Assembly (NCBI GenBank): GCA_018266455.1
Contig: JAFEAJ010000019.1
Span: forward strand, 1 to 64,000
DNA length: 64,000 nt
Reading direction: 5' to 3'
Source: Bacteroidota bacterium
GTDB lineage: Bacteria; Bacteroidota; Bacteroidia; Chitinophagales; Chitinophagaceae
The notes under the pieces are model-generated. The model had not been told where the DNA came from, did not search any database, and saw nothing but the letters and a program-made list of their open reading frames with translations. This document shows, piece after piece, positions 35,761-43,546 of this stretch. The position numbers and the translations under genes are program-made. Positions within the stretch are counted from its first letter, which is position 1, and each line of letters starts with the position of its first letter.

Positions 35761-36597
35761 TTATTTCTTCTTTTTAGCTTCTTTTAAAATATTCTTTTCA
35801 TCACCTTCTAATTTCCGTTGTATTTTCTTTACGTCCTCAGCCGGGGCCAGTTGTTCAGGATATATACCCCGCTTCGTTAGCATTTCCCTTACGGCGGAAT
35901 TATTATCCACATGTTCTCTTTCAATAGATGATTGTCCTTTCAGGTCTTTGCTTTGTACATTGAGGCCGGTCATTTCAGCAGCAAGGTCTTTGGCCTTGAT
36001 ATTAATAGTTGGCAGAAAATCTGCAACCGGCCTGTTTTCCGGCACACCTAATTTTTTCTTTAACTGCGGTGTAGATAAATGAAATAAAGCCTGGTCGCCT
36101 TTGGAGCGAATAACAGCGAAGCCCTGGTTGTCAACATCCCTCTCGTATAATATTCCTGAAAGTTGTTTTTCTGTCTGGCTGAGCTTTTCCCTTGCTTTTA
36201 CTCTTTCATACTCCAGCAATCTCTTTTCAACCAACTCGGCCCTTCTTGTTTGTACAGCAAAATAATTTTGGGCAAAAGCTATTTCTTCTTTCCTGCTGTC
36301 GCCGTTTTGGGCTATCAGGTAACAGGCATATCGGGTAAGCAATATATCAGTAATTTCATGCTTTGCGCCTTTACCGGCTTCTATCACCTTCCCGACGTCG
36401 GGAAAGTGATGGGAAACTGTTTCACCTGCATTGGCACAAGCCTCTTTCGCCTTGTTTATTACTTTTTCAAAATTATCCCATTTACTGTACCCCAAAAGTT
36501 GTTGTAATTCACGGGCACTCCAGCATTCAACTTCTTCATAGAGGTAGCAAATATTTTCAAACTGCCTAAAAAGTTCCAGTATTTGTTCTTTTTTCAT
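35761..36597 (-). CDS. dinD: DNA damage-inducible protein D-like protein
   Basis: The 278-residue protein matches the DinD family: a BRO/KilA-like N-terminal part with CWSARELQQLLGYSKWDNFEKVI, then the DinD core KGAKHEITDILLTRYACYLI and AQNGDSRKEEIAFAQNYFAVQTR, and the C-terminal ERDVDNQGFAVIRSKGDQALF and SSIEREHVDNNSAVREMLTKRG segments. E. coli DinD is SOS-induced and inhibits RecA filament activity. Its start overlaps the XRE stop by four bases, and mod follows four bases after its stop, so it is tightly embedded in the restriction operon. The role there may be damage signalling or antirecombination; this is inference. Confidence 0.88.
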   Translation of the reverse strand: MKKEQILELFRQFENICYLYEEVECWSARELQQLLGYSKWDNFEKVINKAKEACANAGETVSHHFPDVGKVIEAGKGAKHEITDILLTRYACYLIAQNGDSRKEEIAFAQNYFAVQTRRAELVEKRLLEYERVKAREKLSQTEKQLSGILYERDVDNQGFAVIRSKGDQALFHLSTPQLKKKLGVPENRPVADFLPTINIKAKDLAAEMTGLNVQSKDLKGQSSIEREHVDNNSAVREMLTKRGIYPEQLAPAEDVKKIQRKLEGDEKNILKEAKKKK

Positions 36598-36902
36598 TTC
36601 TTCCCTTTGTTTTTCGTGATATACTTTACTTTTTCCTCTGCCACCTGTAATGCCTTTAAAGCAATGTCTTCGTCCTCCACTTCATAAACCAGTTTGTCGC
36701 TAAGCCATGCAACAAGAAAATCGGTTTCCTTTACTTTAAAATATTCCGCAAGTTTTACCACTTGCTCCCGTGTCGGCTTACGTTGTCCCCGTTCAATTTT
36801 GCTGAGAATAGCCTGGTCAATGTCAAGAAAAGCAGCAACTGTCCGCAGCGGCAATTCGTTGTCCTCTCTCAACTTTCTTATGGTGTCGCCAAAACTGTCC
36901 AT
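36594..36902 (-). CDS. XRE-family transcriptional regulator, likely controller of the restriction operon
   Basis: The 102-residue protein begins MDSFGDTIRKLREDNELPL and has a helix-turn-helix at residues 5-60 (LRTVAAFLDIDQAILSKIER, GQRKPTREQVVKLAEYF), typical of HTH_3 controllers of restriction systems. The tail (YEVEDEDIALKALQVAEEKV) is helical. A 29-codon upstream extension is possible but would cross the operator and promoter, so the ATG ending at 36902 is used. It is the first gene of the operon and overlaps dinD by four bases. The promoter and a perfect inverted repeat lie directly upstream, which suggests autoregulation, as for C proteins. Confidence 0.88.
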   Translation of the reverse strand: MDSFGDTIRKLREDNELPLRTVAAFLDIDQAILSKIERGQRKPTREQVVKLAEYFKVKETDFLVAWLSDKLVYEVEDEDIALKALQVAEEKVKYITKNKGKK

Positions 36903-36917
36903 TTTGAAAATACCTGT

Positions 36918-36936
36918 TTTGACAGATTTTGTCAAA
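36918..36936. promoter_or_regulatory. Probable operator: inverted repeat upstream of the XRE gene
   Basis: TTTGACA and TGTCAAA are perfect inverted half-sites separated by GATTT. The repeat starts 16 bases upstream of the start codon and overlaps the predicted transcription start and the end of the -7 box, where a bound XRE dimer would block RNA polymerase. Confidence 0.65.
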
Positions 36937-36964
36937 TTTAGAAACGGCTTCCCTGTTGAGCAAA
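36933..36964 (-). promoter_or_regulatory. Bacteroidota-type promoter of the restriction operon
   Basis: On the minus strand, TTTG (36964-36961) is followed after exactly 20 bases by TAAATTTG (36940-36933), a full match to the phylum's TTTG/TAnnTTTG promoter. Start of transcription would fall near 36926, inside the inverted repeat, with a leader of about 25 bases. Confidence 0.6.
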
Positions 36965-37290
36965 GATTTGTTGATGAAGTTTTCAACAAAATGTTGATAG
37001 ATACTCGCTGGGCCGGGCGGTAAAGTCATCCTATCTTGAATTTTAGCAGGATGTGTTTAAGGCGACATACAACATACGCGCTGTGCCAATATTGCTATTG
37101 ACAGCCATTGAAGCTTTTGGCAGTTGACAACCATTTGAAGAAATGAAAAAAGAATTTTTGGGTTAATGCCGGCATCCAGCCCAGCCAGCATTTTGTTTAC
37201 CCCGCACATCAGAAGGCATGATTGAATAAGGCTACCCTGTTGCTATCAAAAATGCATCAATTTGCGTTTATGGAATGATATATAAATAAA
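36965..37290. other. Gap upstream of the restriction operon, no gene seen
   Basis: About 330 bases between the restriction promoter and the terminator of the next gene. No convincing coding frame on either strand, no integrase fragment and no tRNA. It marks the second edge of the island. Short ATGTTGAT/TTGATGAA-like repeats near 36970-37000 are not convincing. Confidence 0.5.
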
Positions 37291-37321
37291 GAATCCTTCA
37301 GAAAGCATTCCTGAAGGATTC
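37291..37321 (-). terminator. Rho-independent terminator of the subunit-3-like gene and GMC array
   Basis: A perfect 11-base inverted repeat (GAATCCTTCAG and CTGAAGGATTC) with a nine-base loop lies 56 bases after the stop at 37377. On the minus strand it is followed by TTTATTTATA. It would end transcripts reading through the GMC array. Confidence 0.85.
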
Positions 37322-37376
37322 AGCATCGCATCAACATTTGTTTAATTGTTCGTTTTAGCTCGTGCTATTCAGCGGA

Positions 37377-37949
37377 CTAAGTAGCCCATGCTTTGTCCCC
37401 TTTTTTGTAAGGAACACATCCTTCGTACTTGCCTGGTACAGCGATATAGCGCAATGCCTTTGTGGCGCCGATTTCTGAAGTGAAGTAGCCCCACAACGTA
37501 AGTTCTTTCATCATACGGAAATAATGTGAGGGGTCTTCAGGTTTCTTTTTGTTCATGTACTCTTTTTGTTCCTTGTCCAGGTCAACCAGGAAATCATGGC
37601 GCTGTTTGTCGTCGCAATCCAAAAACATCTTGCCATTTTTTGTTTTGCATGCGTCATTTAATTTTTGCATGCCTTCCAAAAAGGTCTTCTGGTCCTTGTC
37701 TTCATAGCAATCGTTCACGATTGTTTTCATGAACTCGCCAATTTTTGTGGCTTTTGCCCCGGGCGATGAAGCAGTTGTTGGCAAAATGGTTTCGCCTACT
37801 TCATCCAAAAAAGAAATGTCATCGGGGCTGAGGTTAAGGCTTTCGCCATATTTTCTTTCAGGCTTGCAGCCAGACAGAAAGAACTCAGTGCCAACAATGG
37901 TGCCGCCTAATAGCAGCGCAACACTTGAGAGAGCTTCTCTTCGATTCAT
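37377..37949 (-). CDS. Gluconate 2-dehydrogenase subunit 3-like Tat lipoprotein
   Basis: The 190-residue protein belongs to the small subunit family of FAD-dependent sugar dehydrogenases (gluconate 2-dehydrogenase subunit 3). It starts MNRREALSSVALLLGG, a Tat-type signal, and a lipobox-like FFLSGC places a lipidated Cys at residue 28. The mature part has the family's pattern SPDDISFLDEVGETILPTT near the start, a helical core and the C-terminal FTSEIGATKALRYIAVPGKY. In known systems this subunit carries the signal for the whole complex, and the flavoprotein partner travels with it. It is the only such gene beside six GMC flavoproteins without visible signals, 128 bases past the end of the nearest one. 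Confidence 0.9.
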   Translation of the reverse strand: MNRREALSSVALLLGGTIVGTEFFLSGCKPERKYGESLNLSPDDISFLDEVGETILPTTASSPGAKATKIGEFMKTIVNDCYEDKDQKTFLEGMQKLNDACKTKNGKMFLDCDDKQRHDFLVDLDKEQKEYMNKKKPEDPSHYFRMMKELTLWGYFTSEIGATKALRYIAVPGKYEGCVPYKKGDKAWAT

Positions 37950-38077
37950 ATTGTATTTTTTTGAACAGTTATGAAATTAAATTTCCTGAAATTTATTGAC
38001 ATAAAAAACTATTTAATTGCCAATTTGAAAATGGTTCAATATGATACCGGCAATTTGGCCATTTTTGAATTTTACTT

Positions 38078-39790
38078 TTACAAGTTGCCTTTCTTCAACT
38101 CATCTACTGCATAATTTGCTGCCCGCGCAGTTAATGCCATATAGGTAAGCGAAGGGTTTTGGCATGCTGAGGAGGTCATGCATGCCCCATCCGTAACAAA
38201 CACATTCATTGCATCCCAAACCTGGTTATGCGCGTTCAATACAGATGTTTTGGGATCGCGGCCCATTCTTGCGCTTCCCATTTCGTGAATTCCGTCGCCC
38301 ACTTCGTGCCCGCTGTCATGCCCCTGAACATTTTTTACGCCTGCTGCCTCAAGCATGGCAATGGCTTCTGCAACAATATCCTTTCGCATTTTCTTTTCAT
38401 TGTCTTTAATTTCAGCATCCATGGCCAAAATGGGTAATCCCCATTTGTCTTTTTTGTTTTTATCGAGGGCGATCTTGTTTTCATGATAAGGCAGCAGCTC
38501 TCCAAAACCACCAATGCCCATTGACCATTGCCCGGGCTCGGTCAGCGCTTCTTTCAAATCCAGGCCAACGCTAAGCTCCGCAACATTGCGGCTCCAGTTT
38601 TCGCGGCTGGCACCGCCCTGGTAACCAAAGCCACGCAGGTAGCCTCTTTTGTCTCCAAACAAATTTGCAAAGCGAACTACATAAACGCCATTTGGCCTTC
38701 TGCCGTAATAATATTTATCCTCATAACCTTCCATGATACCGCTTGCGCCCAGGTTATAATGATGGTCCATAATATTATGCCCTAATTCTCCGCTGCTGCT
38801 TCCCAATCCGCCTGGCCAAATGTCCGTTGCTGAATTCATCAGTACCCAGGCGCTGTTGAGCGCGGATGCATTCACGAAAACAATTTTTGATCTGAATTCA
38901 TAAACCTTGTCGGTTTCTGCATCAAGCACTTCAACACCAGTTGCTTTCTTTTTATTTTTATCATATAAAATTTTTGTTACGATAGAAAATGGCCGTACTG
39001 TTAAATTACCTGTTGCTTTTGCGGCAGGCAAAGTAGAGGATTGGGTGCTGAAATACCCACCGAAAGGGCAGCCCTCCCAGCAACGATTCCTGAACTGGCA
39101 TTGTGTTCTTCCTGGTATCGGCGCCGTCAGGTTCGCAGACCGGCCAATAATCATGTGGCGTTGTCCTTTGTATTTTTCTTTTATCCTTGCCGCTACATCT
39201 TTTTCCACGCAAGTCATGTCCATTGGTGGAAGGAAATGCCCATCGGGCAATTGAGGAAGGCTTTCCAATGAACCGCTCACGCCAATAAATTGCTCAACGC
39301 GATCATACCATGGCGCAATGTCCTTGTATCGGATCGGCCAGTCGATAGCCCATCCGTCCTTTGCGTTTGCCTCAAAATCAAAATCGCTCCACCGATAGCT
39401 TTGTCTTCCCCACAAGATAGAACGGCCACCTAATTGGTAAGCCCTCCACCATTTAAAAGGCTTAATTTCTGTGTACGGGCAATCAATGTCCTTTGCCCAA
39501 TAATCCATTATTGCCTCATTCTTCCCCCAGGTTCTCGCAATAACAGGCCTTTCTTTCAATTGTTTTTGCGTAACGCCGCCCCGGTGTTCAAATTGCCAGG
39601 GGTCTTTTTTTGCAGATACATAATCTTTAATGTGCTCAAAATTTCTTCCCCGCTCCAGCATCAATACTTTCAACCCACGTTCAGTCAATTCTTTTGCGGC
39701 CCAGCCTCCGCTGATGCCAGAGCCAATCACAATCGCATCATAAGTGTTCCGTGCTGTTGCCTTGTTGTTTATGTTTAAAGTATCTGGCAT
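38078..39790 (-). CDS. GMC-family FAD oxidoreductase, array member 1
   Basis: A 570-residue flavoprotein of the gluconate/glucoside dehydrogenase branch. The FAD-binding GSGISGG is at residues 23-29, followed by GLKVLMLERGRNFEH. The segment GRTQCQFRNRCWEGCPFGG holds a C-x5-C-x3-C motif resembling the iron-sulfur site of FAD-dependent glucose dehydrogenases. Catalytic residues are H502 (HEMGSARMG) and N545 (CQNPSLTYM). It belongs to the NIMDHHYNLGASG subgroup, with YYYGRRPNGVYVVRFANLF. No signal peptide is seen, so export probably depends on the subunit-3-like protein, whose gene follows. Probable electron acceptor is a cytochrome c; the substrate is unknown. Confidence 0.92.
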   Translation of the reverse strand: MPDTLNINNKATARNTYDAIVIGSGISGGWAAKELTERGLKVLMLERGRNFEHIKDYVSAKKDPWQFEHRGGVTQKQLKERPVIARTWGKNEAIMDYWAKDIDCPYTEIKPFKWWRAYQLGGRSILWGRQSYRWSDFDFEANAKDGWAIDWPIRYKDIAPWYDRVEQFIGVSGSLESLPQLPDGHFLPPMDMTCVEKDVAARIKEKYKGQRHMIIGRSANLTAPIPGRTQCQFRNRCWEGCPFGGYFSTQSSTLPAAKATGNLTVRPFSIVTKILYDKNKKKATGVEVLDAETDKVYEFRSKIVFVNASALNSAWVLMNSATDIWPGGLGSSSGELGHNIMDHHYNLGASGIMEGYEDKYYYGRRPNGVYVVRFANLFGDKRGYLRGFGYQGGASRENWSRNVAELSVGLDLKEALTEPGQWSMGIGGFGELLPYHENKIALDKNKKDKWGLPILAMDAEIKDNEKKMRKDIVAEAIAMLEAAGVKNVQGHDSGHEVGDGIHEMGSARMGRDPKTSVLNAHNQVWDAMNVFVTDGACMTSSACQNPSLTYMALTARAANYAVDELKKGNL

Positions 39791-39881
39791 TATAAATTTG
39801 GTTTATGAGTATTTGCTATCCAGTTTGAGCTGGGAACGGAACTAAAGTTCGAATGTTTTACAGCTCAAGCGCCTCTTATGT

Positions 39882-41606
39882 TTACATGTTCATTTTTTTA
39901 AGCTCTTCCACCGCATGGTTTGCTGCTCTTGCAGTAAGCGCCATAAATGTCAGCGACGGGTTTTGAGTGCTTGTCGAAACCATGCTCGCGCCATCTGTTA
40001 CAAAAACATTTTTACAATGATGAAAAGCGTTCCATTTGTCAAGCAACGAAGTTTTTGGGTCGCTGCCCATCCTGCACCCGCCCATTTCATGAATGTCGAG
40101 CCCAGGCGCCTGGTTGCTGTCATGCTGCTGAATATTTTTGCAGCCGGCTTTGTCCAGCATTTCAGATGCCTGTGCTAAAAAATCTTTCAACAATTTTTCA
40201 TCGTTATCATCATACCCTACATTGAACACCAGTTGGGGGATATCCCATTCATCCTTCTTGTCCTTGCTTAAATACACTTCGTTTGTTTTTTTTGGGATGG
40301 TTTCGCCCTGCATCATCATCGAAACCTGCCATGGGCCTGCTTCAGCCATTGCATTTTTGTAACCTGCGCCAATCGGATCTTTTGCATCGCTTTCATTGCC
40401 GAGGGCCCTGCCTGCGCCATAAAATGTCATATAGCCGCGCAGAAAATCCATCTCCTGTTTATAAACATTCCTGAAGTTGGGCATCATTGGCTGAGTGGGC
40501 CTTCTGCCATAATAATACTTATCCATCGGCCCATCGAAGCTTGCCGAAACGGTGCCACGATAATTATGGAATGCGATATATTTTCCAAGCAGCCCATTAT
40601 CATTCCCGAACCCGTTCGGAAAGCGGTTGGATATAGAATTCAGCAGAATGAGGTTTGTGTTAAAGCAGGCTGCATTGATAAAAATGATTTTTGCAAAATA
40701 CTGTGTTGTTTTTTTTGTTTGTGCATCAACCACATTTACGCCAACTGCTTTATTCTTTTTATCATCAAATAGTATGGAATGAACAACTGATCCGGGCTGA
40801 ATGGTCAGGTTACCTGTTTTTAAAGCCCAGGGAATGGTAGATGCATTAGAACTGAAATAACCGCCAAACGGGCAGCCTCGCTCGCATAAGCTTCTTGCCT
40901 GGCATTGCGATCTGCCTTGTTGTATATGAATGGCATTGGGCTTGGTAAGGTGCGCGCACCTGCCCTGGATTACTTTCCTGTTTGGGTACGCTGCATTTAT
41001 TCTTTGCTGAATATCTTTTTCTGCGCAGTTCATTTCCCATGCCGGCAAAAATTCGCCATCGGGCAAAGTTTCAAGGCCATCATAATTGCCGCTGATGCCC
41101 GCAAATTTTTCAACATGCGAATACCATGGGGCAATATCTTCATAACGAATGGGCCAGTCAACTGCATATCCGTCACGCGCAGGCCCTTCAAAATCAAATT
41201 TGCTCCAACGCTGTGTTTGCCTTGCCCATAATAATGATTTGCCACCCACCTGGTAACCACGTATCCAGTCGAAAGGTTTCTGCTGCACATAAGGGTGTTC
41301 TGAGTCTTTTACAAAAAAATGTTGGGTGCCTTCATAAAAAGCATAGCACCTGGAAACAACAGGGTTTGCTTGTCTTATCTTAAGCGGCATTTCGCCCCGG
41401 TGTGGGAATTGCCAGGGGGCTAATGTAGCAGTTGGGTAATCTTTTATGTGGACTACATTTTTGCCCCGTTCAAGCAATAAAGTTTTAAGCCCGTTATCGC
41501 ACAATTCTTTTGCGGCCCAGCCGCCGCTTATGCCACTGCCGATGACGATGGCATCATAGGTATTTTGCTGTTGCGCTTTGTTGTTTATATTAAGTGTGTC
41601 CCCCAT
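39882..41606 (-). CDS. GMC-family FAD oxidoreductase, array member 2
   Basis: A 574-residue flavoprotein of the second subgroup in the array. It starts MGDTLNINNKAQQQNTYDAI with GSGISGG immediately after. The cysteine motif is CQARSLCERGC in the QGRSQ-to-PFGG segment. Catalytic residues H506 (HEMGGCRMG) and N549 (TQNPSLTFM) are both present. Unlike members 1, 3, 5 and 6, the LMDHH segment is replaced by IAFHNYRGTV, and the fingerprint GGCRMG replaces (G/T)(S/T)ARMG. This subgroup, shared with member 4, probably has a different substrate pocket. The gene lies 91 bases downstream of member 3's end in the direction of transcription order, with no terminator seen between. Confidence 0.92.
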   Translation of the reverse strand: MGDTLNINNKAQQQNTYDAIVIGSGISGGWAAKELCDNGLKTLLLERGKNVVHIKDYPTATLAPWQFPHRGEMPLKIRQANPVVSRCYAFYEGTQHFFVKDSEHPYVQQKPFDWIRGYQVGGKSLLWARQTQRWSKFDFEGPARDGYAVDWPIRYEDIAPWYSHVEKFAGISGNYDGLETLPDGEFLPAWEMNCAEKDIQQRINAAYPNRKVIQGRCAHLTKPNAIHIQQGRSQCQARSLCERGCPFGGYFSSNASTIPWALKTGNLTIQPGSVVHSILFDDKKNKAVGVNVVDAQTKKTTQYFAKIIFINAACFNTNLILLNSISNRFPNGFGNDNGLLGKYIAFHNYRGTVSASFDGPMDKYYYGRRPTQPMMPNFRNVYKQEMDFLRGYMTFYGAGRALGNESDAKDPIGAGYKNAMAEAGPWQVSMMMQGETIPKKTNEVYLSKDKKDEWDIPQLVFNVGYDDNDEKLLKDFLAQASEMLDKAGCKNIQQHDSNQAPGLDIHEMGGCRMGSDPKTSLLDKWNAFHHCKNVFVTDGASMVSTSTQNPSLTFMALTARAANHAVEELKKMNM

Positions 41607-41716
41607 TTAATTATCTTTTGGCTCCTGATTTGCATTTGGTTGTTCAGCTTCACAAACCCCAAAATCTCAAAATTAACGATCGCGAAGCTTCAAACCTGGC
41701 GCCCATGAATCAGGTA

Positions 41717-43426
41717 TCAGATATTTCTTTTTTTCAATTCATTTACTGCAAAGTGGCAAGCCCTTGCTGTTAGTGCCATATAGGTAACGGATGGGTTCTG
41801 GCAGGCACTGCTTGCCATGCATGAACCGTCGGTAATGAATATATTTTTTACGTCGTGCATTTGGTTGTTGGCATTCAATACAGATGTTTTGGGGTCTCTG
41901 CCCATTCTAGCCGTTCCCATTTCGTGGATGCAGAAACCCGGAGGCGGCATAGCATCGTAAGTGCCTACATTTTTAAGCCCTGCTTTTTCAAGCATTTCCG
42001 CAGCGCTGTTCATCATGTCTTTGCGCATAGCCAATTCATTCGCTTTATATTCGCAGTCAATGTCAAGCAGTGGCAATCCCCATTTGTCTTTTTTGTCTTT
42101 GCTCAGCCTGGCTACATTTTCGTAGTAAGGCAGGTGCTCTCCCCAACTGCCAATACCCAATGACCATTTGCCCGGTTCAGTTAATGATTCTTTGTATTCT
42201 GCGCCAATGCCTTCATTAATGCTCCTTCTGCCCCGGCCCCCATCGCCCTGGTAGCCAAAGCCGCGCACATACTCTTTTTGTTTGGTGGCTTCACTGATGT
42301 TCCTGAAGCGCGGTATATAAATGCCATTGGGCCTTCGGCCATAGTAATATTGATCGGCAAAATCATCTGATTCGCCATAAGCGCCAACATCATAATGATG
42401 ATCCATGAGGTTATGCCCCACCTGTCCGCTGCTGTTGCCCAATCCATTGGGAAATGCATCGGAAGCAGAGTTTAATAAAATATGCGTAGTGCCTAAAGTA
42501 GATGCGTTCAGGAAAATGATTTTGGCATAGTACTCTTCTGTCTTCATGGTTTCTGCATCTATAATACGAACGCCTTTTGCTTTTTTGGTGCCTTTGTCAT
42601 AAATCACTTCCTGTACGATAGAGAAAGGGCGCAAGGTCATATTGCCTGTTCGGGCTGCAGCCGGCAATGTGGCGGCATTGCTGCTGAAGTAGCCTCCAAA
42701 GGGGCAGCCGTCCTGGCATTTATTCCTGTACTGGCAAGGGCCGCGATCGCCTACCTTTGCTGTATGGTTTGCTGTACGGCCAATAATCATTCTTCTGCCA
42801 TCGCTAAAATTTGATTTTATCCTTTCTGACACTTGTTTTTCAATACAGTTCATTTCCATTGGCGGAAGGAACCTGCCGTCGGGCAGTTGCGGTAAATTTT
42901 CAATTGAGCCGCTTATGCCTACAAATGGTTCTACATAATCGTACCATGGTGCAATATCTTTATATCGTATAGGCCAGTCTACACCAAAACCATCTTTCGC
43001 ATTGGCTTCAAAATCTATATCGCTCCATCTGTAGCACTGCCGGCCCCACATTAAGCTTCTGCCACCTACATGGTAACCACGTATCCAATCGAAAGGCTTT
43101 ACCTGGTTATAGGGGTGTTCTTTATCGTTCACAAAAAATTTGCCCGACACTTCATTATAAGCATAACATTTACTTTGTATAGGGCTTTCCTCCCTGTCTT
43201 TATTGTCGTTGCTGCCACGATGCGGAAGCTCCCATGGGTCTTTATTTGTGCCTGTATAATCTTTTATATGCACCACATTTCTTCCTCTTTCCAGTACCAA
43301 GGTTTTCAAACCTTTTTCACACAACTCCTTGGCAGCCCAGCCTCCGCTGATGCCTGAGCCTACAACAATGGCGTCATAAGTATTTTGCTGTTGCGCTTTG
43401 TTGTTTATATTAAGTGTGTCCCCCAT
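41717..43426 (-). CDS. GMC-family FAD oxidoreductase, array member 3
   Basis: A 569-residue flavoprotein whose first 15 residues (MGDTLNINNKAQQQN) are identical to those of member 2 although the rest follows the LMDHH subgroup: GHNLMDHHYDVGAYGES and YYYGRRPNGIYIPRFRN. The cysteine motif is CQYRNKCQDGC. Catalytic residues are H501 (HEMGTARMG) and N544 (CQNPSVTYM). A shared leader with member 2 and a body of the other subgroup suggest recombination among the paralogues. It has no visible export signal. An exact -7-like box (TAATTTTG) lies at 41668-41675 upstream of member 2, in the spacer after this gene, but without a well-placed -33 box. Confidence 0.92.
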   Translation of the reverse strand: MGDTLNINNKAQQQNTYDAIVVGSGISGGWAAKELCEKGLKTLVLERGRNVVHIKDYTGTNKDPWELPHRGSNDNKDREESPIQSKCYAYNEVSGKFFVNDKEHPYNQVKPFDWIRGYHVGGRSLMWGRQCYRWSDIDFEANAKDGFGVDWPIRYKDIAPWYDYVEPFVGISGSIENLPQLPDGRFLPPMEMNCIEKQVSERIKSNFSDGRRMIIGRTANHTAKVGDRGPCQYRNKCQDGCPFGGYFSSNAATLPAAARTGNMTLRPFSIVQEVIYDKGTKKAKGVRIIDAETMKTEEYYAKIIFLNASTLGTTHILLNSASDAFPNGLGNSSGQVGHNLMDHHYDVGAYGESDDFADQYYYGRRPNGIYIPRFRNISEATKQKEYVRGFGYQGDGGRGRRSINEGIGAEYKESLTEPGKWSLGIGSWGEHLPYYENVARLSKDKKDKWGLPLLDIDCEYKANELAMRKDMMNSAAEMLEKAGLKNVGTYDAMPPPGFCIHEMGTARMGRDPKTSVLNANNQMHDVKNIFITDGSCMASSACQNPSVTYMALTARACHFAVNELKKRNI

Positions 43427-43546
43427 TTTACATTTTTTTATTTTTACTTTTAGCTTTGTGATGCCTGATTTTATTTTATTTAGCTAGATTTACAAATTTC
43501 ATAATTGGCAAACCTGCAATTCCATTCAACAGCATCAAATCCTGCA

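Noticed and set aside
36823..37029. Longer start for the XRE gene or an overlapping minus frame of 68 codons
   Set aside because: It would run through the promoter and operator. The shorter start gives the standard HTH N-terminus.
30656..37290. Search for direct repeats or integrase at the edges of the restriction island
   Set aside because: No tRNA, integrase fragment or convincing attachment-site repeat could be seen by eye, so no integrative element is claimed.
41668..41675. TAATTTTG box upstream of GMC member 2
   Set aside because: The nearest TTTG is only 15 bases away, too close for the usual spacing.
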